Origin: Setomelanomma holmii | Lineage: Eukaryota; Ascomycota; Dothideomycetes; Pleosporales; Phaeosphaeriaceae | Assembly: GCA_010015745.1 (NCBI GenBank) | Contig: ML978228.1 | Span: 62,001 to 126,000, forward strand | DNA: 64,000 nt | Reading direction: 5' to 3' | Part shown: positions 31,528 to 41,046 of the stretch, in pieces | Position numbering within the stretch: the stretch's first letter is position 1 | Layout of the letters: every line of letters starts with the position of its first letter | The notes under the pieces: model-generated | Told to the model about the DNA's origin: nothing | Databases searched by the model: none | Seen by the model: the letters and a program-made list of their open reading frames with translations, nothing else | Program-made: the position numbers and the translations under genes

Positions 31528-32547
31528 TCATGCCCCATTTGAACGAGATTGCCAGTCTTCTTGACCTCCAAGATAGCGATACACAACTCGCGAATCTAGG
31601 TCTCGACATCGAGGGTCGTTTGCCGCGCCGTCGTACGTCGCCAAACCGATCTCTCCGAGTACATTCTGAGAGCCTACACGCTTCGCCATGTCCACGGCCA
31701 ACCCGAAGTCCTTTCGCATCAATTGCACTTTGAAGCCTTGCTTCCAACCACCTGATGATGGCGCATTTGGATACACATGAGGCACGGGGCAGAACTTGTC
31801 GCAGATGATGTTCTGCGCCGTACCCGCTGCGTAGACTTTTGCGAGTGTTCGTGGATCTAGCCCAGAGCGCATACCCATATCGAAAGCCTCGGAGCAGGCT
31901 ATTGCGATCACACCGGACAAGTAATTATTCGACAATTTTGCTGCCAACCCAAGCGAAGGACCACCGCAAGGAATGATTTGCTTGCCCATAAGTCCCATTA
32001 AGTGCGTGAGACGTTCGAGGTTCGGATCTCCTTCTGCGCAGCCCAAGAAAAATGCGATTGTACCATTTATCGCCCCTACAACTCCTCCTGAGACTGGAGA
32101 GTCGTAAAACGATGCTGACGGAAAATGCTCGGCGATGTGGTCTTTCACAGCAAGACTGGTTGCTGTATCGATTGTCGAGCAGTCGATAACGAGCTTGTTC
32201 GATATGTCCGTGCTGCATACGCCAATCTTTGGATCGAGGTAGACCGAGCGAACGTGTGAGCCTTCTGGTACCATCGTCAGGATAGTGTCCTGTTCGCTAT
32301 TAATCGGGATCCTCGCATATTCGCATCTCCTACATACCACACTCTGCGCGACATCTTTTGCATTGGCACCCTTCACTATTCTCTCGGGAAATTCCGCGCA
32401 CAAGTCGTCCACTACCTGTTCGACTACATCGTATACCCATATGCGCGATTCCGGTGGTAGCTTGTTCGCCAAGTGCGTCACCATGGGTTTGCCCATGGCC
32501 CCGAGGCCAATGAACCCCAGCTTTTCGAAGTTGAACGAAGGCGCCAT
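31528..32547 (-). CDS. Beta-hydroxyacid dehydrogenase 1 (3-hydroxyisobutyrate dehydrogenase-like)
   Basis: Two exons, 32547-32338 and 32289-31528. The 48-nt intron (GTATGT..TTAAT..CAG) is a multiple of three and free of stops, so retention would add 16 residues (VCRRCEYARI...) not found in the family. The spliced product is 323 aa. NAD motif GFIGLGAMGKPM, substrate-binding DSPVSGGVVGA, and catalytic-Lys block AKLSNNYLSG. It oxidises a short 3-hydroxy acid to the semialdehyde. An upstream Met at 32601 is possible, but that stretch follows an acceptor-like TGCTAAT..TTTGTAG and may be 5' UTR. Paralog of the gene at 35226. Confidence 0.83.
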   Translation of the reverse strand: MAPSFNFEKLGFIGLGAMGKPMVTHLANKLPPESRIWVYDVVEQVVDDLCAEFPERIVKGANAKDVAQSVVCRRCEYARIPINSEQDTILTMVPEGSHVRSVYLDPKIGVCSTDISNKLVIDCSTIDTATSLAVKDHIAEHFPSASFYDSPVSGGVVGAINGTIAFFLGCAEGDPNLERLTHLMGLMGKQIIPCGGPSLGLAAKLSNNYLSGVIAIACSEAFDMGMRSGLDPRTLAKVYAAGTAQNIICDKFCPVPHVYPNAPSSGGWKQGFKVQLMRKDFGLAVDMAKRVGSQNVLGEIGLATYDGAANDPRCRDLDSRVVYRYLGGQEDWQSRSNGA

Positions 32548-32682
32548 ATTGATGTCGTTGTCGCCCAGTTCAGTAGTTGCACACTTCGATCCTGGCTTCA
32601 CAGCTACAAAGGATAATTAGCATAAGTTGATCTGGACGCAATGCAGCCTCGCAGCACGACTGGCGAGCCTCGGCCTTTGGTG

Positions 32683-32739
32683 TGGGGTAAAATGACCACC
32701 ACAAGCGGCCAATTCAAGCTTCCGATGGTCTTTACCCCA
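32683..32739. promoter_or_regulatory. Spaced inverted repeat TGGGGTAAA...TTTACCCCA
   Basis: Half-sites at 32683-32691 and 32731-32739, exact 9-bp arms with 39 bp between. They lie in the divergent region of hydroxyacid dehydrogenase 1 and MBL-B. The half-site TGGGGT is shared with the 34184 palindrome. Confidence 0.5.
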
Positions 32740-32956
32740 ACGCACCGAGGAACACCGTGCTGGTCTTTGGATGTTCAGTCAGTGCTCCGCGGGAGACATA
32801 TGATCACACAAGCACGAGCTCAGATGCGGTAGATGGCAGCGACCACTGCGCAGCTTGCAAACGATAGCTGCGCCCTTGACCAATCACAGCCTTCCGTCAC
32901 CCTCGACGCCTGAATACCACTTCTTTCCTCCTCAAGAGCATTCTTAGGCACGAACA

Positions 32957-34009
32957 ATGTCTTCGACGGCCAGTGTCACATCAGAAACCACCTCCATTGC
33001 GTCAAATGGCGGTACTGAAGCGACCGTGTCAGTACATGCCCTCTCCTGCGGCCACTTCACCTTACCAGAATACCAATTTATTCATCCCGTGTCTCGCGAT
33101 GCCAGGAAGAGCGTGCCGTCATTGGCATTTCTCATCCAACATCAAGACCCAAACGCAGAGAAAAAAACACGGATTGTCTTTGACTTGGGCTTGCGAAGAG
33201 ATATCACAAAGTATGCGCCGCCCATTCAGAAGCACGTCGAGACTAGACAACCTATGAGTACGGACCCAGACGTTACTAAGAGTCTGTCACAAGGCGGGCT
33301 TGAACCTAATGATATTGACATCGTGATCTATTCGCATGTACGTAGGCTAGGCTCCGTCATCGATTAGATCGTTGAGCTAAGCAGTGAATAGGTACATTGG
33401 GACCACATAGGCGAGCCTCGCGACTTTCCCACATCAACATTCGTCGTTGGTCATGGTGCGCTAGCATTGCTGAACGGTACATCGCCGTCATTACGAGGAG
33501 GGCACTCTTTCTTCGAGCAAGATTTACTTCCTGAAAACCGAACAGTAGAGCTCACAAGCCCTGACGAGACCCACTTGAATGAGCAAAAACCAGCTTCAGC
33601 ACAAGGCATCCTGCGACTCGATGGCCCGTGGAAAGCCAATGGCACCCTTCCACAAACGCTGGACATCTTTGGCGACGGTTCGCTTCTCATCGTCAACGCG
33701 CCAGGTCATTTACCAGGGCACATCAATCTCCTAGCACGGACATCGCAAGACCATCACATTTACATGGCCGGCGACGCTTGCCACGACCGAAGACTTCTGA
33801 CTGGGGAGAAGTCTATCGGGGAGTGGAACGATACACACGGTCACGTGTGTTGTATACATGCAGACCGCAAGCAAGCTGAGAAGACCATCGAGCGTATCAG
33901 GAATCTAGAGCGAAAAGGCGTCGAGATCATATTTGCTCATGATGTCGAGTGGGAGAGTGAAGCGGCCAATAAGGCGAGGTTCTTTGGTGCCGCTGAGCCA
34001 AGCACTTGA
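32957..34009 (+). CDS. Metallo-beta-lactamase-fold lactonase-like hydrolase B
   Basis: Two exons, 32957-33337 and 33392-34009 (54-nt intron GTACGT..CTAAG..TAG), 332 aa. The intron falls inside the zinc motif, between the first His and VHWDHIG (His127, His129, Asp131, His132). The other ligand blocks are APGHLPGHINL, AGDACHD and FAHDVEW. It clearly resembles MBL-A (SVPSLAFLIQH, IVFDLGLRRD, TRQPMSTDPDV) but diverges enough for a different substrate. It is divergent from hydroxyacid dehydrogenase 1 and followed by CMD-2 on the same strand. Confidence 0.87.
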
Positions 34010-34183
34010 TTCAAATCCACCTCGTACCCCTTTCCTTGTACGCGACAATTCACTTGTTGGGTCTTCGCTCCAGTGACCGGGAACAAGTCCATCGGGTAAA
34101 CTTAGCTTTAAAAAACTGTCCGGTTTTATGAATCCATCAGACGAAGAATGCACCCCCGCCTTCTCCGCACACGTGTCGGGGAA

Positions 34184-34198
34184 GTGGGGTTACCCCAC
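34184..34198. promoter_or_regulatory. 15-bp palindrome upstream of CMD-2
   Basis: GTGGGGTTACCCCAC, perfectly symmetric, 174-188 bp before the CMD-2 start. It overlaps the 14-bp block TCGGGGAAGTGGGG (34176-34189) that also precedes CMD-1. Confidence 0.6.
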
Positions 34199-34371
34199 CC
34201 CTCCTATCTGCCCTCGTTTACAGATCCCCAAATGCAACAAGCTTGCTGGAGGCATACCACGTTCCGTGTTAGCCCTCATTTGGCGATTCGACGTGGCAAG
34301 CACAAGTGTGTAACAACACGACATCTTCAGACGGGCGACCGGCAGGACATTCTAGATCTCAAATCCAAATT

Positions 34372-35200
34372 ATGTCTTTGACGCCGGAACAAGAGAAACT
34401 AAAAGAGGATTTCAATGCCTCATTCGGTCCAGCCGCATTTGATGAAGGATGGAACCGCATGCTCAAACATGCGCCGGACATGTTCGCCTCAAGTGTCCGA
34501 CTCACAAGCGTGCCAAGAAAGAGAGGTGCTCTTTCGCCCAAGATACAGAGCTTGGTGTCAATAGCAGTCAGCGCTGCCTCGACGTATCTCCATATTCCAT
34601 CAATACACCGACACACGAAAGCTGCACTCGCCAATGGCGCAACGAAAGCTGAGATCATCGAAGTACTGTCTTTAACTTCGACATTGGGCATACATGCATG
34701 TACGACGGGAGTTCCAATACTTTTCGAGGTTCTAGAAGAGCAAGGCAAACCAATGCCGAAAGGAATGGAAGGTATGAGTAAGGAACAGTGGGCTATGAGG
34801 GAAGACTTCGAGAAGAAGAGAGGGTATTGGAACACGCTGTGGGAAGAGTTTCTGAGACTGAGTCCAGAATTCTTCGATGCATATACCGAGTTCAGCTCAG
34901 TACCTTGGATCAATGAGGGTGGGAGAGGATTGCTGGAACCAAAGGTAGGCTTCGTCACGCCAAGACCGCACTGAAAACTACTCACGAATGCCATAGGTAA
35001 AAGAGTTGATCTATTGCGCGTTTGATACTGCTGCAACACATATGTACCAACCTGGTCTTAAGCTACATATGCGCAATGTATTGAATTACGGCGGAACCGC
35101 AGAAGAAATCATGGAAGTCATGGAACTAGCCACACTACTCAGCATCAGCACGATAGATGTAGGACTTATAGTACTAGAGACAGTACTCGCCAATCAATAA
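34372..35200 (+). CDS. Two-domain carboxymuconolactone decarboxylase family protein 2
   Basis: Two exons, 34372-34944 and 34997-35200 (52-nt intron GTAGGC..TAG), 258 aa. There are two CMD repeats: LSPKIQSLVSIAVSAASTYL with HTKAALANGATKAEIIEVL, and KELIYCAFDTAATHMYQPGL with HMRNVLNYGGTAEEIMEVM. Neither repeat has the CxxC of AhpD peroxidases, so a hydrolase or decarboxylase-like role is more likely. A Met at 34306 is in frame but upstream of family similarity. Its 3' end is only 25 bp from the end of the convergent hydroxyacid dehydrogenase 2. Confidence 0.83.
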
Positions 35201-35225
35201 ATCCATCCACATCTCATCACAACCC

Positions 35226-36267
35226 TTACTTCTTCTCGCTATCATTCAACCACTTATATACGACCCTCGCATCCTTGCCCTTGTACCTCTCATCACCCAT
35301 TGCCTCATCAAAGGCTTGCAACGTCGGCTTATCCAACACCGTCCTTGCGCCTACCATCTCCGCCAATTCACTTCCCATGCCTAACACCTTGCGACACAGC
35401 TCAATCCTGAATCCACCCTCGTAATCCCTCGAACTCGGCACATTCGCCTGAATGCCAGGTACCGGGTTCGATTTCGACGTCACCCAGCACTGCCCGCCAC
35501 TCACATTAATCACGTCCGTCAGCAACGCAACGTCCAGACCCATCTTTGTGCCAATGTTCAATGCTTCCGATGCCGCGAGCGATGTTATCGAGCTGAGGTA
35601 GTTGTTGATGACTTTGAACGCTGTGCCGGCGCCAATATCGCCGCAGAGAAATATCGCGTCTGGTTTGCCCATGTGCGAGAGATAGCCCTTGACTCTGGAG
35701 TATGCGTTTTTGTTGTTCATGCCGGCCATGAATGCCAGCGTGCCGTCTTGTGCGCCCATTGGGCCACCGGAGACTGGGGCGTCGACGAAGGTCAAGTGTG
35801 ATGATGCGGCGGACTCGGAGGTGACTTTTGCTACTTCCAGGATTGTTGATGTTTCGATCGTGCCGCACTCCATTATCAGTTTGTCGGCTGGTTTGCCATC
35901 GTCGTATTTCAGTGACGATTCGGCGCCAGCCAGTATGCCAGATGTAGAATCGAGGTAGACTTTCTTGACTGCGTTTGAGTCGGGTAGCATTGTTATTACG
36001 GCGTCAGCGCGTTGTATTGCTTCGTAGCCGCTTTTGACGATCTCGACCGGGCCTTGGCTTTCGGCATCGTGTTGGAATCGCGTCAGAGCATCGGTGGAGA
36101 CGTCGCATATGAGGAGGGTATGGGCGCTGTCGAGGCCTTTGCGGAGGTTAAGGGCCATTGGGTAGCCCATCACTCCGAGACCTGCATCTTGTTAGGATCC
36201 CGATGATTAAGGCTCGTTTGGTCACCGTACCAATGAAGGCCACAGTCTTGTCTGGTGCAGACATCAT
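35226..36267 (-). CDS. Beta-hydroxyacid dehydrogenase 2 (3-hydroxyisobutyrate dehydrogenase-like)
   Basis: Two exons, 36267-36231 and 36181-35226 (49-nt intron GTACGG..CAG splitting the nucleotide loop FIG/LGVMG), 330 aa. Motifs: AFIGLGVMGYPM, DAPVSGGPMGA, and FKVINNYLSS with the catalytic Lys. The short first exon is needed for the complete GxGxxG. It likely reduces or oxidises a 3-hydroxy acid with NAD(P). It differs from dehydrogenase 1 in intron position and sequence, so the pair is an old duplication or two recruited relatives. Confidence 0.85.
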
Positions 36268-36965
36268 GGAATCTGATTTAACCGAGTCTAATGCAAATTG
36301 TTTGGCGAATGCTTGATGAACTCGGCAAGCTAAGTAACGGAGTACTTGACGTCTATGTTTGTGTGTCGCGCAAGTCGTTCCTGTTCGATTCGAATCTCGT
36401 GCTACTTGTCGTACACTGCTGCCAGACGTTTACCTCACGACGCTAAACCGTCAGTAGCATGCTTCAAAACTAGCGTTTCTCCACGATGGAGTTTGAAGTT
36501 CTAGCAATCCTGGCCATGTGCACTATCTCTCCCCCAGCAGCTGCAGGACCCCTCTTTCCCAATCCAATCTCCCAATCCCCGCATTGCCGTTCCCCAACTC
36601 TCCCTCTCCGCACAACGCCCGACAAGCTTCATCCCCATTCCCGGATAATTTCCAGTGACGGGCGCTCAACGCCACCGACGTGTTCGCGCAACTGCATGAG
36701 CAACAATCCTTCGGCACAAACGATCACCATCAGCAATTACCGGAATAGGATGCCATGGCACGAGTTGGCACGGGAGCCTACTTCCTTCGCTCAAGCGACG
36801 ACACGCTTGTTTTTGCAGACTCACTAATGCGCTTGCAATAGCCGTTGGAGTAATCTGCTATGCAGAAATGTTACTGTGATTCTTAAGAGCCAACCAATTT
36901 TCGACTTCCTATACGCTGTAGATCAAATCTCGCTCTACTGCATCAAATTGCAGTTTGCGGAAAGA
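36268..36965. promoter_or_regulatory. Divergent promoter region, hydroxyacid dehydrogenase 2 / MFS
   Basis: About 700 bp. A C-rich strip at about 36525-36605 contains several CCCC runs, but no palindrome of the kind seen elsewhere in the cluster. Confidence 0.3.
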
Positions 36966-38671
36966 ATGGCCGAACACGAGATGAAACCACCCCTTCCAAC
37001 ATCGGAGTCGGATGTGAAGGCCTCAGGAGTGCAGCGCGAGTATCTCGCTCAAGACGAGACGCCTGAAGCTATTGAATCAAAGAAGAAGGAGGATGCGCTC
37101 AGACGCAAGCTCGACCGCTTCGTCGCACCAGTGATGATGATGTTGATGCTGATAAGCTACCTTGATCGTGGGAACATCGGCTTTGCTGCGACACAGGGTA
37201 TGACTACAGATATCAAATTGAAGGGGAATGAGCTGAACGTGAGTTGGAAATTCCTTGCACTTTCAAGACCACAGATAGCTGACTACAATCAGACTGCTGT
37301 TTCGGTGTTCTACATCTTTTACATTCTTGCAGAGGCATGTATGCCCCGGTATCAGTACCGTCGCGGATTGCTAATACATACATAGTTCCCGACTTCGCTC
37401 TTGGTAAAGCGCCTCCATTTCAACAGGGTGATTCCAATAATCACGTTCTGCTGGGGACTCGTCTGTCTCTGCACTGGATTTGTGCAGAACTTTGCCGGCC
37501 TTGTTACCACGCGCATCTTCTTGGGTTTCTTCGAAGGCTGCCTATTCCCATCGATGACTCTTTTTTTCTGCAATTACTACACCAGGGAAGAGCTCGGAAT
37601 TCGCGTTGCCTATCTATTCATTGCCAGTGCCTTGTCTGGTGCCTTCGGTGGCCTAATCGCATTTGGCATCCTCTACATGAACGGAGTGGCCGGGTGGCCT
37701 GGCTGGCGATGGTGAGTAACATCAGATCTCCATCGCGTTTACGACAAAGACTAATTCAAACCTCAAGGCTCTACGTTCTCGAAGGCATCATAACCATCAT
37801 CTATGCCATATCTTGCATCTGGCTTGTACCAAAGGACTATGAGACAGCTTACTTCCTTAATGAAGAAGAGAAGCAGATCATGCGCCTGCGTGCAGCACGA
37901 ACCCAAGCATACTCAGACTCGGCCGGATCGGGCCACTACGGGAAAGTAGACATCACGGAGGCCGCAAAAGATATCAAAAGCTGGATCCATGGCTGTATTC
38001 AGATTGCTGTCGTCACCATTCTATATGGCTTCGGCACCTTTCTGCCAATTATCATCAGGAACGGCTTCCACTATTCTGTCAAGGAGGTATGTATAATTTT
38101 CCGGCTTGCTTGTTGCGGTACTGCTGACAATGTTTAGGCGCAGTACCTGGTCATTCCTGTCAATCTTTGGGGCGCACTCGTCTATGCCATTGGGGCATAC
38201 CTCAGCGATCGGTACCAGACAAGATTCCTGCCACTGATCACGATGGCACCCATCGGTATTGCTGGCTATGCTATCTTGCTTTCGCCTGTCAGTCCTGGTG
38301 TGCAATATTTTGCTACCTATCTGATATCCACGGCCTGCTTCCTCTGCACAGGCGGAAACATCACCTGGCTGTCTGCCAACTGCGCGCCGGACGGAAAGCG
38401 CGCTGCTTCACTTGGCATCTTGCTCACGCTTACGAACATTGGCGGTGTTGTGTCTGGCCAGATCTATCAAAGCAACGCAGCGCCGAAATACATCCTTGGG
38501 CACGCATGGAGTTTGGGGTGCCTGGCATTTGCCTGGTGCGGATGGTGGATTGTGCGTGCAATGTACAAGAGGAGGGAGAAGCGCAAGGACAAGAAGATTG
38601 TCGCCGGCTATGTAATGACTGAAGGCACGATGTATACAGATCGCGAGCCAGACTTTCGGTATCAGATCTGA
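36966..38671 (+). CDS. MFS transporter, anion:cation symporter (ACS/TNA1/Dal5-like)
   Basis: Five exons: 36966-37238, 37293-37334, 37386-37711, 37768-38086 and 38138-38671, giving 497 aa with about 12 membrane segments. Family features: the first segment with LISYLDRGNIGFA, YILAEFPTSLLVKR after TM2, LFIASALSGAFGGLIAFG, and a hydrophilic central loop after PKDYETAYFLNEEEK. Intron 2 begins GC (AG|GCATGT) and ends TAG; only this choice keeps AE-FPTSLL in frame. Such permeases import organic anions (nicotinate, allantoate, tartrate, pantothenate types). It ends the lactonase/CMD cluster and is its probable uptake system. Confidence 0.88.
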
Positions 38672-39019
38672 ACTGGCGGATAGAGCACATAGATACGCCT
38701 GAAGAGGCTAGCGCGCTTGGTATTCGAAACGACTGGGCAGCTGAAAGACCATACACCGTGGCTGGTCACACGAACCCCGCTTTGGATACGCTGCGGGCGC
38801 GGGCACACTTTCCAATAACAACTGTCAAAAATCGCCATATTTGCGCTACTCCCTTACACAGCTGTCACGCCATATGGAGAAAACCCAGCTTATCTTTGCA
38901 CCTCGCACAATATCATGAGGATTGCATGGCATTTTTGACTCTGGGTGACAATATAGCGAGTCTCAAGGCGTGTGACATGACCACCATTTTCCATCGTTCG
39001 CGAACACTGGACCTCCGCC
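38672..39019. other. Intergenic spacer
   Basis: Nothing recognised between the MFS gene and the HET pseudogene. Confidence 0.4.
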
Positions 39020-40924
39020 ATGTTATTGATAAACCAACCAGCAATAGCCGAATTGCCAGCAAATACCCCATATCATCAAGGTCTCATCACTGGAGAGGGA
39101 GCAACAGCTTTCAATGGTAGTGATTCCCGTCTCAAATACTGGCCACTGAGAGACCGTGAGATTCGCCTTCTTTTAATCCAGCCCGGTCACTACGACGATC
39201 CGTTACGCCTCTCATTAATCCACTCTTTCCCCGCACACTGTCGGAATGAGCTCACTGCACTTTCGTACACTTGGGGTAGTGCGAGAAACATGCGACTGGT
39301 TGAATGTAACGATGAAGGAGAAAGCATTCTGCTTACTCGAAATTGTGAGAACGCCGTTCGGAGGCTACGCTCGACCACACGGCAGGAAGCTTACTGGATC
39401 GATGCGATATGTATCAACCAAGACGATGTTCTGGAACGGGAAGTGCAAGTACGCGGAATGGGAGACATTTACAGAGCTGCTGCGGATGTTGTCGTGTACC
39501 TTGGTGAAGAAGATGAGCAAAGCCAGCTTGCAATGTCGTTCCTCGTCTCTCTGGATGCAATGCAAGGAAATGCGGGATCGGTCTTTTTAAGACCACTAAG
39601 GAATGAAGTCCTGGTGGCATTGAAAGCTCTCTTGATGCGACCCTGGTTTCATCGAATTTGGGTTTTACAAGAGGTCCATAATGCAAAGAGAGTACGAATC
39701 CGCTGTGGGGACAAAGAGATCGCATGGTCTGCACTTCTCCTGTTCAAATGGTAGCATCGTTTGGGCAGACGCGAAATTAGTTTCTGGCCTTCGGTGACCT
39801 CAATGAAGGATCGTTCCAGATACGGCGCAAATGACTTTCTTGCGCTGCTCATAAAAGCAAGAAAAAGCCATGCAACGGATCCAAGAGACAAGGTCAATGC
39901 AGTTCTTGCCATGATTCGGGAAGGCCGCTCCAGGCTTCCTTTGCCCTCTTACACGAAAGTGTACTTGTACACAGCCGAGTACCTGGCAAGGACTGGCCTT
40001 GATTTCTTATGCGCAGTAATGCATCGGCCAGGAACCTTAGGAAGCAGTGATTTGCCTTCTTGGGTCCCGTCATGGGACCAGGATACTGACACAGTGCTCA
40101 TTTGGCCGGACACAGGTAGGACCGTCGAGGAAGAAGTCAGGACAAACCGACGAGGCGATATCATACATAGTCTATACAGAATCAACGGCGTCGGCTTCTA
40201 TCGAGCCGGTGGCGAGTATGTTCGACAAAAGAAACTCCCGGTCCGGGTTTCCTGGGGTCCCAGCGCGCGGCCTACAAGGCTCAACGTCCAATGCACGCGT
40301 ATCGCATTCATTGCCCAGACAAGTGAACCGATAATCCTAAATTCAGACTCCTCTAAAAGGCCTTTTTCAGAATTTGAAACGTTATGGAAAGGACTACAGC
40401 CCTCGAGCCGGCATGCTCGCTACGACGATCCAATGGACTTCCGGTGGGCCGAGCATCCACTACATCACAGTGTTGACGCTGCGCTCGCGCACCGAATGTG
40501 GCAGCCATTCGATACGAAAAAGCAAAGACCTATTGCCAAGGAGATGGAAGATTGGGTGAGCCATTCGGAACGACTTGAAGTGATGCATCTGCAACGAGAG
40601 ACCTCAGGAGTATATTGAGAGTGGCGCGAAGAAGTCATAGGCCTTATCAACAAACGTCGTATCTTCATCGCTACGGATGGTGGCATGGGTATGGCACCCC
40701 ACGAGGCTCGAGAAGGTGACGCCTTGTGCATTCTCCATGGCGCCCCAGTCCCGTTCGTACTGAGGCGTGTGGACACTGTTGATGAGGAAGTGTATCATCT
40801 CGTCGGGTCGTGCTATCTAAACTGCATGATGACGGGAGACAGCCTGGAGAAGTTGAAAGCAGAGAGGGAAGCCATTTCTTACACAGAAGACGAGGCCTTC
40901 GGGAGGTTCGTTGTTCTTATGTAG
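39020..40924 (+). pseudogene. HET-domain (heterokaryon incompatibility) protein, two in-frame stops
   Basis: One frame of 635 codons from Met at 39020 to TAG at 40922-40924, broken by TAG at 39752-39754 and TGA at 40616-40618. HET motifs in order: ELTALSYTWGSA, AYWIDAICINQ, MGDIYRAAADVVVYLGEED and PWFHRIWVLQEV. Downstream are DPRDKVNAVLAMIREG and the C-terminal GMAPHEAREGDALCILHGAPVPF/YHLVG block typical of large fungal HET proteins. All parts remain in frame, so decay is by substitutions only. HET proteins trigger cell death after fusion of unlike hyphae; loss of such genes is common in populations. Confidence 0.75.
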
Positions 40925-41046
40925 ATAGACTCGGGGAAGTCAGACCTTGACTCATTAAAGAAATGACCACCCTGATACGATCGCCTATCCGATTTCGATG
41001 AAGCTACACCGGGTTGTTATGCCTAATAAGAGAGGTGTTCCAGTTT

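Noticed and set aside
37337..38137. 266-codon frame overlapping the MFS gene
   Set aside because: A different frame of the same exons and introns; the spliced MFS model explains the region.
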